The notes: generated by a model not told the origin, from the letters alone. DNA of 64,000 nt from Enterococcus saccharolyticus subsp. saccharolyticus (GCF_029023825.1 NZ_CP118957.1:1341501-1405500); one strand, 5' to 3'. Shown: positions 45,017 to 54,243, numbered from the stretch's first letter. Translations and numbers: made by a program.

Positions 45017-45058
45017 AAAAACCTTGTAAATTCGATCGAAATTACAAGGTTTTTTAGT
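45017..45058. terminator. Bidirectional terminator between RidA and PepT-like genes
   Basis: AAAACCTTGTAA pairs with TTACAAGGTTTT, with an inner TTCGA/TCGAA; A and T runs on both sides. Confidence 0.85.
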
Positions 45059-45066
45059 ATGTCTCT

Positions 45067-46194
45067 TTATTCAGTTACCAACCAAATCACTTGTTGTATG
45101 TTTTGTAAAAATTCATCAATAATCAAACGTTCTTGTAATTCATGCCCATTTTCGCCACCAGCAGCTAATACAATCGCATCAATACCATTAAAGGTCAATC
45201 CACTCACATCGGTGCCGCCGCGCATTACGATACCTTGATAATCAAGATCATGACGTGCACACATTGCTTTAAAACGTTTGATGACAGGGTTGTCATCGGT
45301 ATGATGATATGCAAAGAGACTTTGATTTACATCATATTCCAATGTTGCACCAAATTTAACCACTGCTTTTTCTAGTTCTTCGATAATATGATTTAATTGT
45401 CGTTTACCACTTTCACGATCCAGACTACGCACTTCCATCGCAAAGGTGGTAACTTCTGGAACAACATTGGTTGGGTAGTTACAAATAACTTTCCCAATAT
45501 TGGTCGTTGTATTTTCGTCGATTTTTAAAAGTGTCATATTAGAAATCGCTTCTGACATCACTTGTATCGATGAGATTCCTGTATCTGGAGACACGCCAGC
45601 ATGCGCCGCTTTTCCGATAATTTTACCAGTGATGTCATAATAATCGGGACCGCCAATAATTGCCGTTCCAGGACCACCACCTCCATCTAACACGAAAGCA
45701 ATTTTTCCTTGCAATAAATCAGTATCTACTGCAAAAGCCCCTAATATTCCAACTTCTTCTCCAATGGTAAATAAGAACTCTAATGGTGGATGGTCTAAAT
45801 TATTTTCGCGAAGAACTGCCTCAACCTCAAGGATTTGAGCAATGCCTGCTTTGTCATCTGCACCTAAAATCGTTGAGCCATCGGAAACAACATATTTACC
45901 GTCTGCAGTAATCGAAGGCTTTACGCCATTTCCTGGTTCAACCGTATCCATATGGGCTTCAAGAATCAGCGTCTCTTGATGCGCCAACGTTCCTTTTCCA
46001 GGTAGTTTCACGATAACATTTCCTGCGTTTGCTAATGGGACTTTTTCGTTTGATCCTTTATCTTCAAGAACTTCATACCCTAAATCCGTAAAGTAATGAA
46101 TTAAATAATCTGCCATTTCTCGCTCATTGTAACTCACACTATCAATTTGAACCAGTTCCAAAAATTTGCTAATAGCACGTTCTTTATTTACCAT
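45067..46194 (-). CDS. M20 metallopeptidase, PepT-like
   Basis: A 375-residue cytoplasmic aminopeptidase of the peptidase T-like (PepT2) group. Zinc-site motifs: LEAHMDTVEPGNG, STILGADDKAGIA, FTIGEEVGILGA, VLDGGGGPG and the C-terminal RGGTDVSGLTFNGID, with a dimerisation domain at about 185-295 (AAHAGVSPDTGISSI). It is 16 bases downstream of the exonuclease gene. A role in tripeptide turnover is inferred from the family. Confidence 0.88.
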   Translation of the reverse strand: MVNKERAISKFLELVQIDSVSYNEREMADYLIHYFTDLGYEVLEDKGSNEKVPLANAGNVIVKLPGKGTLAHQETLILEAHMDTVEPGNGVKPSITADGKYVVSDGSTILGADDKAGIAQILEVEAVLRENNLDHPPLEFLFTIGEEVGILGAFAVDTDLLQGKIAFVLDGGGGPGTAIIGGPDYYDITGKIIGKAAHAGVSPDTGISSIQVMSEAISNMTLLKIDENTTTNIGKVICNYPTNVVPEVTTFAMEVRSLDRESGKRQLNHIIEELEKAVVKFGATLEYDVNQSLFAYHHTDDNPVIKRFKAMCARHDLDYQGIVMRGGTDVSGLTFNGIDAIVLAAGGENGHELQERLIIDEFLQNIQQVIWLVTE

Positions 46195-46210
46195 ATTATC
46201 CCTCCTACAT

Positions 46211-47044
46211 CTAGTCGTCTAAATTAATTTCAAGCAACAGCGGCGTATGATCTTGTCTCACGCCTGAATCAATCATTTCAGAAGCGACTACTTTATCTGC
46301 TCCACGATCACTCACCAACCAGTAATCGATTCTCCATCCAGAATTGTTTTGTTTACTTGTTCGTACACGCTGATTCCACCAACTATACTTCCCTGTGACT
46401 TCACCATGCAAGTAGCGGAATGTATCTGTAAATCCAGATGCTAAAAGATTGGTAAAACCTTGACGTTCTTCATCGGTAAAACCAGCTGAAAGATGATTTC
46501 TATCCGGATGTGCCAAATCAATTTCTTGATGCGCCACGTTAAAATCCCCTGTTGCTAAAACAAGCTTTTTATTATCTAAAGAAGTTAAATAGGCTGCATA
46601 TTTTTCATCCCAAAGTTGACGTTCTTTCAAACGAACCAGCTCATTTCCAGAATTAGGTGTATATACTTGCGTTAAATAAAATTTCTCAAATTCCAAAGTT
46701 AAAATTCGCCCTTCTGCATCCATGGTACTTGGGGCACCAATTTCAGGGAAGGAAATCTCTGGTGTCAAATGATTTTTATATAAAAACATCGTTCCCGCAT
46801 AACTTTTTCTAGCCGGTTCGTGTGAACTATTCCATGCCACGTTATATTCAGGAAATTTTTCGTTTAAAATTTCGATATGTTTTTTTGTGGGACCTTTCGC
46901 AGATAATTTCGTTTCTTGAATGGCGATGACTTCTGGGTCAAGCGCGATAATTGTCTCAATCACCTCTCGTGATAACACTGCTCTCGCAGAATCACTGGTT
47001 AAAGCTGCATTTAATGAATCAATATTCCATGAAATAAATTTCAC
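46211..47044 (-). CDS. Exodeoxyribonuclease III/AP endonuclease (ExoA type)
   Basis: A 277-residue DNA-repair nuclease that cuts at abasic sites. Motifs: FISWNIDSLNAAL, IAIQETKLSAKGPT (catalytic Glu), YTPNSGNELVRL, ATGDFNVAH, and the C-terminal SGWRIDYWLVSDRG and RQDHTPLLLEI with the catalytic His. The wording is very close to streptococcal ExoA. GTG at 47044 has GAGGAG seven bases upstream and gives MKFISWN, the family start; ATG at 47050 is too near the site. It precedes the PepT-like gene. Confidence 0.9.
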   Translation of the reverse strand: MKFISWNIDSLNAALTSDSARAVLSREVIETIIALDPEVIAIQETKLSAKGPTKKHIEILNEKFPEYNVAWNSSHEPARKSYAGTMFLYKNHLTPEISFPEIGAPSTMDAEGRILTLEFEKFYLTQVYTPNSGNELVRLKERQLWDEKYAAYLTSLDNKKLVLATGDFNVAHQEIDLAHPDRNHLSAGFTDEERQGFTNLLASGFTDTFRYLHGEVTGKYSWWNQRVRTSKQNNSGWRIDYWLVSDRGADKVVASEMIDSGVRQDHTPLLLEINLDD

Positions 47045-47131
47045 TGTCATTCTCCTCGTCATATAAAATAGTTATTGCTCCTACTAACAATACGTTAATA
47101 ATAGTTTTTCTACAAATTTTCTACACCAAAC

Positions 47132-47656
47132 TTAATCGTCCTCTATCATTGCAACCGCTCGGACAGGAGAGCCATCTCCTGCTTGTATCTTTAACGGAAA
47201 TCCATAGAACATAAAGCTTTTTTCTCTCGACAAACTTTCTAAATTAACTAATCCGGTATACGTAATGATTTTTTTACCTAACAAAGTCCGTTCCAATTCT
47301 TCCGTAATATTTCCACCGACAAATTTCGGTTGTGAAGCGATAATTCGAGAGGCTTCTTCTATACCCACTTCGTCGATAAAAAACAATCCCGTTTTCTGAG
47401 GCCACAGCTGGTTTATCGTCACCACTTGTGCTGTTCCACAAAAGTTTTCAAGTGGCATAGCATCTAAATTTTCAGCTCCCTGATGCATATGGGAAAAAGC
47501 ATCCACATGTGTCCCTGTGTGTGACCCCATACTTAGATGTCGTAATTCCCACGTTTCCTTGTCATGCGTATGTATGACTTCAATTTTTACTACTGGATCT
47601 CCTGGAAAAACATTCATATCTGTAAATAATGGCGTGGATAAATCAATGATTTTCAT
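47132..47656 (-). CDS. Cyclase/kynurenine-formamidase-like metal hydrolase
   Basis: A 174-residue cyclase-family protein. The metal motif HTGTHVDAFSH and the N-terminal IIDLSTPLFTDMNVFPGDP are diagnostic of the fold, which includes kynurenine formamidase and isatin hydrolase. It is slightly short for the family (about 200-220) and lacks part of the C-terminal region but keeps all the metal ligands (HxGTHxD). Substrate unknown; no tryptophan-catabolism genes lie nearby. Confidence 0.8.
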   Translation of the reverse strand: MKIIDLSTPLFTDMNVFPGDPVVKIEVIHTHDKETWELRHLSMGSHTGTHVDAFSHMHQGAENLDAMPLENFCGTAQVVTINQLWPQKTGLFFIDEVGIEEASRIIASQPKFVGGNITEELERTLLGKKIITYTGLVNLESLSREKSFMFYGFPLKIQAGDGSPVRAVAMIEDD

Positions 47657-47772
47657 ACTAACACCTACTTTTTTGAGAGATAGGGTTATTATACTAAATT
47701 CTTTTCTTTTTCATAAACCTGAACGCAACATTTCCTATTTCACTATCTAATTATACAGCCAATAACACTAAG

Positions 47773-48180
47773 TTAAAAATCATCATTTAATTCGTTTTTT
47801 TCGTATTTCACTACTCGTTGCTCATACCCATCGATTTTCTTATCAAGACGATCCAATACTTCCTGCATACTAGCGATACGTTCAGCAAGTTCTTTTCTTT
47901 GTTCTAGAAGCAATTCCTTTCTTGTGGGAATAGTTTGAATTCCTTGTTGGAATAAAGTCACATATTCAATTAAAGTCTCAATCGACATCCCAGCATCTCG
48001 CATTGATTTAATATAAAAAATCCAATTTTCATCATACTCTGAATATACGCGATACCCACTATTGTTTCTTTGAACTTTAGGTAATAATCCAATTCTTTCA
48101 TAGTATCGAAGTGTATTAATTGTGATAGCATATTTTTCACTCACTTCTTTAATCGTTAATGTATTTGCAGTTGCGCTCAA
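47773..48180 (-). CDS. MerR-family regulator
   Basis: A 135-residue MerR protein of the aldehyde/AdhR-like group. The helix-turn-helix reads LTIKEVSEKYAITINTLRYYERIGLLP, with RNNSGYRVYSEYDENWIFYIKSMRDAGMS and a C-terminal coiled coil (about 85-125). It has no metal-binding cysteines. It is divergent from an aldo/keto reductase gene, and both promoters have the 19-base spacers on which MerR proteins act. Confidence 0.88.
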   Translation of the reverse strand: MSATANTLTIKEVSEKYAITINTLRYYERIGLLPKVQRNNSGYRVYSEYDENWIFYIKSMRDAGMSIETLIEYVTLFQQGIQTIPTRKELLLEQRKELAERIASMQEVLDRLDKKIDGYEQRVVKYEKNELNDDF

Positions 48181-48211
48181 TTTTCTACCTCCTCAATTCT
48201 TCTACAAACTA

Positions 48212-48293
48212 ATTATAAACCCTAGAGTTAAGACAGAGGCAAGAAAAAATGAAAAAAAGTTCTTGCACTGAAGTGAACTCCATAGTTTATGCT
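48212..48293. promoter_or_regulatory. Back-to-back MerR-type promoters
   Basis: Minus strand: TTGCCT (48237-48242), 19-base spacer, TATAAT (48212-48217), driving merR. Plus strand: TTGCAC (48263-48268), 19-base spacer, TATGCT (48288-48293), driving the reductase. Both spacers carry related dyads (AACTCTAGGG-like; GAAGTGAACTCC). The 19-base spacing is characteristic of MerR-activated promoters. Confidence 0.8.
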
Positions 48294-48325
48294 AAGAGTA
48301 GATTATAAAGATTGGAGAGAAAAAA

Positions 48326-49291
48326 ATGAAGAAAAGAACTTTAGGTCACACAAACATTGAAGTTTCGGCAATTGGTTTAGGAACGATGGGGATGGATCAT
48401 GCTTATGGTCCTCAAAAAGACCGGAAAGAAATGGTTGCGCTTTTACGCAAGGCTGTCGAATTAGGCTGTAATTTCTTTGATACTGCGGTTGTGTATGGTG
48501 AGGAGAATGAAATGTTATTAGGTGAATCCTTTGAACCTATTCGCGAGCAAGTTGTTCTAGCAACTAAATTTGGGATTGTTGGGCAAGAAATTGTAGATGA
48601 TAAACCTCAAAATATCTTAAACAGTCAACCAGAATCAATCCGCGAGCAATTGGAAGGTTCATTAAAACGTTTGCGTACAGATGTCATTGATTTGTATTAT
48701 CAACATCGTGTTGATCCAAATGTGGAGCCAGAAACCGTCGCTGAAACGATGAAAGAATTAATTGAAGAAGGAAAAATTAAAGCTTGGGGACTATCTAATG
48801 CACCAATTGATTACATTCGCCGTGCCCATGCTGTTTGTCCTCTATCTGCCATCGAAAATCAATATTCAATGGTTTGGCGCGAACCAGAAAAAGAATTATT
48901 TGCTTTATGTGAAGAATTAGGAATGTCCTTTGTCGCTTACAGTCCTCTCGGTAATGGATTCTTGACAGGGAAATATACTAAGGATACAAAATTCCCTGAA
49001 GGAGATTTTAGAAACTTTATGGGTCGTTTCAAACCTGAAGTTCTAGATCATAACCAAGCTCTATTAGATGTCATTGCTGATGTAGCAAAACGCAAAGATG
49101 CCACTTCTGCTCAGATTGTATTTGCTTGGGAGTTAGTTCAAGAACCATTCATTATTCCAATTCCTGGTACAACAAAACTACATCGCTTAGAAGAAAATTT
49201 AGGAGGAGCAGCAATTGAACTCAGCGATTCAGAATTAAAAGAAATCAATGACGCATTAGATAAAATTGGTGTTGATGAAACTCATTTTTAA
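48326..49291 (+). CDS. Aldo/keto reductase
   Basis: A 321-residue NADPH-dependent oxidoreductase with a TIM-barrel fold. The catalytic tetrad is present: Asp in NFFDTAVVYGEENE, Tyr of VVYG, Lys in VVLATKFGI and His in DLYYQHRVDPNV. The NADPH loop is PIPGTTKLHRLEENLGGA. Start has GGAGAG upstream. A MerR-type promoter suggests induction by an aldehyde or similar electrophile. Confidence 0.92.
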   Translation: MKKRTLGHTNIEVSAIGLGTMGMDHAYGPQKDRKEMVALLRKAVELGCNFFDTAVVYGEENEMLLGESFEPIREQVVLATKFGIVGQEIVDDKPQNILNSQPESIREQLEGSLKRLRTDVIDLYYQHRVDPNVEPETVAETMKELIEEGKIKAWGLSNAPIDYIRRAHAVCPLSAIENQYSMVWREPEKELFALCEELGMSFVAYSPLGNGFLTGKYTKDTKFPEGDFRNFMGRFKPEVLDHNQALLDVIADVAKRKDATSAQIVFAWELVQEPFIIPIPGTTKLHRLEENLGGAAIELSDSELKEINDALDKIGVDETHF

Positions 49292-49392
49292 TATTTAGAA
49301 AAAATAAAGGGACTTATGTCACAGCCCCAATCCATAAAACAAATGAAACAAAACTTTTTCAGAGTGCGTACTGCTACTGTAATCAGCGTTTT

Positions 49393-49560
49393 CTAAAAGT
49401 TCTTTTGTTGTTCTAAAACTGTTTTTCGAACGAGAAATCGATTGAACTCTTTGTCTACAATAATGACTGTATTTTGTAAAATTTTCTCTATTGTTCCAGT
49501 TACATATGCTTCATTTGAATCTTTCGCTTCAATGAATTTTCCAATTTTTATTTCTGTCAT
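49393..49560 (-). CDS. Small DUF2187-like protein
   Basis: A 55-residue protein starting MTEIKIGKFIEAKDSNEAYV, with TGTIEKILQNTVIIVD and RFLVRKTVLEQQKNF. The pattern (short beta-barrel: basic start, TGxVxKILxNTVIVD, R-TVL) resembles DUF2187 (YkvS) proteins, whose role is unknown. The ATG at 49560 has AGGAGAG upstream. Not followed by an obvious terminator. Confidence 0.65.
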   Translation of the reverse strand: MTEIKIGKFIEAKDSNEAYVTGTIEKILQNTVIIVDKEFNRFLVRKTVLEQQKNF

Positions 49561-49751
49561 AGATTCTCTCCTCTTTCTGTTCCTACTTCAACAATTATTT
49601 ACTCGCAGTTTAACATATTCTTCATCTCTGAAACTGTTTATTGCACAAACGTTGCTTTTTCTGTCCCAAACGTCGATAAGGTGAGATAACAGGGATTTTA
49701 TTCTTATTAAGAACACGAATAATCTACTCATATTGTCTAAAATTAATCAAA

Positions 49752-50476
49752 ACCTCCAGTGTGAACTGGAGGTTTGTTCTTCGGCTGAAAGCCTCTTTTA
49801 CCGGCCATAGCCTAAAAGGCTTCCTGAACGGTTTCCCACTTGCACCACTTTTACTCACTGATCCTTAAAGAATCTCTTTCACTTCTTCTTGTTTTTTTGT
49901 CCTGTAAACGGATCATACTCTTCAAACAATGTTAGCTGATCTGCTACATAATCTTCTTGTACTTGATTCCGAATGTATTCTTCGATCTGCTTCTTATTTC
50001 TTCCTACTGTATCCACGTAATACCCTCTACACCAAAATTTTCGGTTCCCATACCGATACTTCAAATTCGCATGTCTGTCAAAAATCATTAAGCTACTCTT
50101 GCCTTTTAAATAGCCTACAAAACCTGATACACTATATTTTGGTGGGATACTTACGAGTAAGTGGATATGATCTTTGCACGCATTTGCTTCGATGATCTCC
50201 ACTCCTTTTCTTTCACATAATGTTCGGATGATCTCACCTATACTTTTCTTATACTTTCCATAAATCACTTGTCGTCTATATTTTGGTGCAAAAACAATGT
50301 GGTACTTACATTTCCATGTCGTGTGTGATAAACTTTCATTAGCCTTTTTCATAATAGGCACCTCCTAAATTGATGGATGTGGTGGTCGGGAAACCAATTT
50401 CATCTTATCATTTTTGGGAGGCTTTTTTAATACCTCGCTGGAAGCTCTTTGGAACCCCCGGCTTAGCCAGGGGTTT
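49752..50476 (-). mobile_element. IS200/IS605-family insertion sequence (IS200 type, tnpA only)
   Basis: A single transposase gene (49879-50352) is flanked by stem-loops rather than inverted repeats. One end has CCTCCAGT/ACTGGAGG near 49753-49772, the other CCCCTGGC/GCCGGGGG-type near 50455-50474. This is the IS200 organisation, with single-stranded ends recognised as hairpins. No tnpB is present. Exact ends cannot be fixed by eye. The transposase looks intact, so the element may be active. Confidence 0.8.
49879..50352 (-). CDS. tnpA: IS200-type Y1 transposase TnpA
   Basis: A 157-residue HUH/Y1 single-strand transposase. The HUH motif is in CKDHIHLLVSIPP, the catalytic Tyr in GYYVDTVGRNKKQIEEYIRNQ, and the N-terminus reads SLSHTTWKCKYHIVFAPKYRRQ. 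The ATG at 50352 has AGGAGG eight bases upstream; the GTG at 50361 lies too near that site. It is full length for IS200 (about 150). Confidence 0.92.
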   Translation of the reverse strand: MKKANESLSHTTWKCKYHIVFAPKYRRQVIYGKYKKSIGEIIRTLCERKGVEIIEANACKDHIHLLVSIPPKYSVSGFVGYLKGKSSLMIFDRHANLKYRYGNRKFWCRGYYVDTVGRNKKQIEEYIRNQVQEDYVADQLTLFEEYDPFTGQKNKKK

Positions 50477-50487
50477 TCAATACACAT

Positions 50488-50526
50488 AAAAAAACTGAAC
50501 CAACTTTCTCATAAGTTGGTTCAGTT
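50488..50526 (-). terminator. Terminator beside the IS200 element
   Basis: A perfect 14-bp stem (50493-50506 with 50513-50526) and a six-base loop; on the minus strand seven T follow. It probably ended the gene now degraded at 50559-50695. Confidence 0.85.
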
Positions 50527-50558
50527 AAAAATGTCGTTTCAAATTTATACAGTTTTTT

Positions 50559-50695
50559 TTATTTCACTTCAAATTCAGTTTGCCATTCATTTGTCATTGA
50601 GAAGTAAGTCCTAAAACTCCTGACTCAATAGTCAAATCTCTAAAGTCTGGATTAGCATAATGCTCTTTCCACATTCGATAGCGATTCGTGTACAT
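50559..50695 (-). pseudogene. Short degraded coding fragment
   Basis: On the minus strand MYTNRYRMWKEHYANPDFRD continues to LGLTSQ-stop; a shifted frame gives MTNEWQTEFEVK-stop at 50559. The wording looks like real coding sequence, but I do not recognise the family. The region up to 50785 holds nothing else. Confidence 0.35.
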
Positions 50696-50785
50696 TGTCC
50701 CTCTAAACTAAATAGCCTAGCTACAAATACAGTAGAACATACAATTGGTCAATAAGAAAAAATTTATTCTCGTTTATTTATTAAT

Positions 50786-51157
50786 TCATACTTCTTTTAA
50801 ATACTGTTCTAATTTATCAAAAAATACTTCATTTTGAATATGTTCCAACTCATCTAGAATTCCTTCCATTTCTTCTTCAGAACACTTTAGACTATTTTCA
50901 AGAAAACAACTCAATAGCATTTGTTTTTTATTTAGATAAGTAATATATCTAACCCCTTTTTCAGTAAGGTAGACCCCTTGATAAGGTACATATTTGACAA
51001 AATTTTCTTTCGATAATTTTTGAAGCATCTCTGTTACAGATGATTTAGTAATCGATAATTTTTTTGCTAAATGTCCTGTTCGAGCTATACCATTTTGGTT
51101 TTGATAATGACTAATCAACTTTAAGTATTCTTCTTTTTCTGCTGAAAAAGTCCCCAT
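50786..51157 (-). CDS. DtxR/MntR-family metalloregulator (short form)
   Basis: A 123-residue protein with the DtxR winged helix: EYLKLISHYQNQNGIARTGHLAKKLSITKSSVTEMLQKLSKENFV, then a helical dimerisation half containing KCSEEEMEGILDELEHIQN, which carries the Cys/Glu/His pattern of MntR-type metal sites. It lacks an SH3-like domain and is somewhat shorter than MntR (142). It lies 78 bases after the P-type ATPase gene, so manganese or iron control of that pump is plausible (inference). Confidence 0.8.
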   Translation of the reverse strand: MGTFSAEKEEYLKLISHYQNQNGIARTGHLAKKLSITKSSVTEMLQKLSKENFVKYVPYQGVYLTEKGVRYITYLNKKQMLLSCFLENSLKCSEEEMEGILDELEHIQNEVFFDKLEQYLKEV

Positions 51158-51235
51158 TGGCTAACCTTCTTTCACCTTTATTCAAGAATTATATTTCTTC
51201 TAACTGTCCATTACTAATATTGTCAAATAAAGGAA

Positions 51236-53989
51236 TTACCAAATTTTAATACCAAATAATTCCTTAATACCTGATAAGATAAGTGTTGGTAAAGCGGGAA
51301 GAAACAACACCAATAGATAGATATTCATTGTCAATGGTGCTGTTCCCATAACAACGTTGAAAAATGGAATAATTGTAACTAAAAATGAAGAAATACCTGC
51401 GAATATTACTGCAGCAACTAAATATTTATTCTCAAAAGGATTTCTACGGAATAATGTTTTGGCACTACGCGCATCAAACACATGCCACAATTGACCATAA
51501 ACCAACGTTAAAAATGCGACCGTTTGCGCTTGATTACTACTCAAACCTTGATAAGCTGCCCAAAGGAAGGCGAAATACACCAACACCCCCATAAAGATTC
51601 CTCGGATTAACACTCTTGACCAAGTATAGTTCGCTAATACTGACTCATTTGGATTTCTAGGCTTTTCTTTCATAATATCCGATTCAGAGACATCATATCC
51701 TAATGCAAATGATGGGACAGCATCACTAATCATATTCACCCATAAAACCATTAATGCAGTTAGTGTTGGCGTCGCAGCAGAAACATTTCCAACAGATTGT
51801 GTAAAGAAAATCAATCCAATAAGTAAAGCTAACACTTCAGCTACATTCGTTGTAAGTTCGTGACGCATAAAATTCTTGATATTCGCATAAATGGTTCTAC
51901 CACCTTGAACTGATTGCTCGATAGTTGTAAATTTGTCATCTAACAAAATCAAATCTGCAGAATCTTTTGTCACTTCTGTACCAGCAATCCCCATTGCAAT
52001 ACCAATATCTGCTGCTCTAAGTGCTGGTGCATCATTCACACCATCTCCAGTCATTGCAACAATTTGTCCATGTTTTTGTAATTGCTTTACAATTCGTTGT
52101 TTATGTTCAGGAGAAACTCTAGCATAAATATTTGTCGTTTTTACATTACGAAACAACTCATCATCAGTCATTTCTTCAATTTCTATCCCTTTAATTACTG
52201 GAGCCGTTACTTGTTCTACAATACCCAAATCTAGTGCAATTGCTTTGGCTGTTTTTTCATGATCCCCTGTAATCATGACTACTTCAACATTTGCTTGTTT
52301 CAGTGTTTGTACAGACTCTTTTACTTCTTCACGAGCAGGATCAATGATGCCTGCAACACCTGTGATCACTAAATCTTGTTCCAAGTCTTCTATAGTGCCG
52401 TTATCTGCTTCATCTTTTGTTAATTCTCGATACCCCACAGCTAGCGTTCGAAGCGCCTGCTCGGCATATGTTTCGACAGTGCGTGTAAATTGATTTTTAA
52501 TTTTCACCTCACTATTTATCTGATTATCAATTAGAACTCCTCGACTTTTTTCAATTAAAACATCAGGTGCACCTTTTGTATAAAGTGTATAGATATTATT
52601 TTCTTTAACAATGACACTCATCATTTTGCGGCTACTAGTAAATGGCAGTGTGCGAACAATTTCTTTGTTATCCAACATTTCTTCTTTACGAATACCAGCT
52701 TTCAATCCAAGAACAGTTAATGCAACCTCAGTAGGATTCCCTAAAGGTTTGTAGCTACCTTGCACTTCTTGAATTTTGGCATCATTACATAAAACTGCAC
52801 CTGTCAAAAACTCATTTATACTAACTTCTTTCGAGTGTTCTATTGGCTCAATTGTACCAACAGGCTCATATCCTAATCCCGAAACATTATAGTAATAGCC
52901 ATTACTATAGAATTTAACCACTGTCATTTCATTTTTTGTTAATGTTCCGGTTTTGTCGGAGCAAATATAAGAAGTAGCTCCTAATGTTTCAACACTTGAA
53001 AGGGATTTAATTAGCCCATTATTTTTAGCCATTTTAGTAGCGCCAATCGTTAGCACAATTGATAAAACAGCAGGAAGTGCATCTGGAATCGATGCTACTG
53101 CAAGTGCAATAGAAGTTGATAAAACTGAGCCAATAGATTCAAAGCTAAGATCGCCTGCTTGAATAATTCCTGTGATAAATGTAAATACAATAACACCGGC
53201 TGAAATTAACATTAATGTTTTTGTTAATTTATTAACAGTATTTTGTAATGGCGAAGGTTTAGATGCAACTGACTGAATCAATTGAGCAATATTTCCCAAC
53301 TCTGTTTCAGAACCTACTGCTACAACCAGACCGATACCTTGTCCATTCGAAACTGTTGAACCAGAGAATCCCATATTTTTCCGATCACCGACTTCAACAT
53401 TCTCTAAAATAGTCTTGGTATTTTTTTGAATCGCATCTGCTTCACCTGTTAAATGAGATTCAATCACCTGTAATTCATCTGTAGTTATCCAACGAACATC
53501 CGCTTCCACAAAATCTCCTACAATAACCTTAACTAAATCACCTACAACAACATCCGTTACATCTACTTTTTGCCAGTCTCCATTTCGTAAAACCATGGCT
53601 TGTCTACTATTCATTTCTTTTAAAGAATTTAGGCTTTTCCGTGCACTAATTTCTTGCCAAAATCCCAAACACGCATTGACGATAATTAAAATAATTACTG
53701 CTGCTGCTTCGTATAACGATTCTCTCCCATGTTTTAAATCCCCTTGAATTTGAATCGAATAAAACGCACTTAATAATGATAAAACAACTGCACCCATCAA
53801 TACAATGACAATCGGCTCCTTAAAGTTCTTCAAAAATACTTTCCAATAAGGATCTTCCTTGTCTTCTGGTAATCGATTTTCTCCATATTTTTCTCTCAAA
53901 CTAGCTACTTTAGTATCTGTAAGACCATTCTCTAAGTCTACTTGGTACTTTTCGATTAATTCCTTTTTTCCTTTTTGATAAAACTTCAT
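51236..53989 (-). CDS. P2-type (Ca2+/Mn2+) cation-transporting ATPase
   Basis: A 917-residue SERCA-like pump with ten membrane helices. Phosphorylation site CSDKTGTLTKNEMTV, hinge AMTGDGVNDAPALRAADIGIAMG and actuator SHLTGEADAIQK. Ion-site helices read IPDALPAVLSIVL (TM4; Asp where SERCA has Glu), TTNVAEVLALLIG (TM5) and LWVNMISDAVPSFALG (TM6), so both calcium-site patterns are largely kept. ATG at 53989 follows GGATGGAG; the start at 54040 overlaps a leader hairpin. The DtxR-like gene downstream makes Mn2+ export an alternative to Ca2+. Confidence 0.9.
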   Translation of the reverse strand: MKFYQKGKKELIEKYQVDLENGLTDTKVASLREKYGENRLPEDKEDPYWKVFLKNFKEPIVIVLMGAVVLSLLSAFYSIQIQGDLKHGRESLYEAAAVIILIIVNACLGFWQEISARKSLNSLKEMNSRQAMVLRNGDWQKVDVTDVVVGDLVKVIVGDFVEADVRWITTDELQVIESHLTGEADAIQKNTKTILENVEVGDRKNMGFSGSTVSNGQGIGLVVAVGSETELGNIAQLIQSVASKPSPLQNTVNKLTKTLMLISAGVIVFTFITGIIQAGDLSFESIGSVLSTSIALAVASIPDALPAVLSIVLTIGATKMAKNNGLIKSLSSVETLGATSYICSDKTGTLTKNEMTVVKFYSNGYYYNVSGLGYEPVGTIEPIEHSKEVSINEFLTGAVLCNDAKIQEVQGSYKPLGNPTEVALTVLGLKAGIRKEEMLDNKEIVRTLPFTSSRKMMSVIVKENNIYTLYTKGAPDVLIEKSRGVLIDNQINSEVKIKNQFTRTVETYAEQALRTLAVGYRELTKDEADNGTIEDLEQDLVITGVAGIIDPAREEVKESVQTLKQANVEVVMITGDHEKTAKAIALDLGIVEQVTAPVIKGIEIEEMTDDELFRNVKTTNIYARVSPEHKQRIVKQLQKHGQIVAMTGDGVNDAPALRAADIGIAMGIAGTEVTKDSADLILLDDKFTTIEQSVQGGRTIYANIKNFMRHELTTNVAEVLALLIGLIFFTQSVGNVSAATPTLTALMVLWVNMISDAVPSFALGYDVSESDIMKEKPRNPNESVLANYTWSRVLIRGIFMGVLVYFAFLWAAYQGLSSNQAQTVAFLTLVYGQLWHVFDARSAKTLFRRNPFENKYLVAAVIFAGISSFLVTIIPFFNVVMGTAPLTMNIYLLVLFLPALPTLILSGIKELFGIKIW

Positions 53990-54023
53990 GCATCTCCATC
54001 CTTTCTTTTTCTCATAAAAACGC

Positions 54024-54087
54024 AAAAAAGGCATAAGCAATCAAGACTTTCCTCACCCTTGGAAAGTATGTCTTGAAAGCTTACGCC
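54024..54087 (-). promoter_or_regulatory. Leader terminator/attenuator of the P-type ATPase gene
   Basis: On the minus strand GGCGTAAGC...GCTTATGCC (54079-54087 with 54030-54038), then TCAAGAC/GTCTTGA and ACTTTCC/GGAAAGT form one long hairpin followed by six T. It lies between a possible promoter (TAGACA-17-TACATT, about 54116-54144) and the ATPase ribosome binding site. Too small for a full yybP-ykoY manganese riboswitch. Confidence 0.65.
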
Positions 54088-54243
54088 CAACCTGTCTATT
54101 TATGGAATTAATAATAATGTACCAAATAGATATTCTTTTGTCTACCTTTAATTTTAAAAATATGAGTTGGATAGGCTACAATAAACTAGACAGAAAAGAT
54201 AAGGTGTGTAAACTATCAGAAAACACACTGGAAGAATCATTTC

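Noticed and set aside
54024-54087. yybP-ykoY manganese riboswitch before the P-type ATPase
   Set aside because: The leader is too short and the conserved loop sequences are not visible; only a long terminator-like hairpin is supported.
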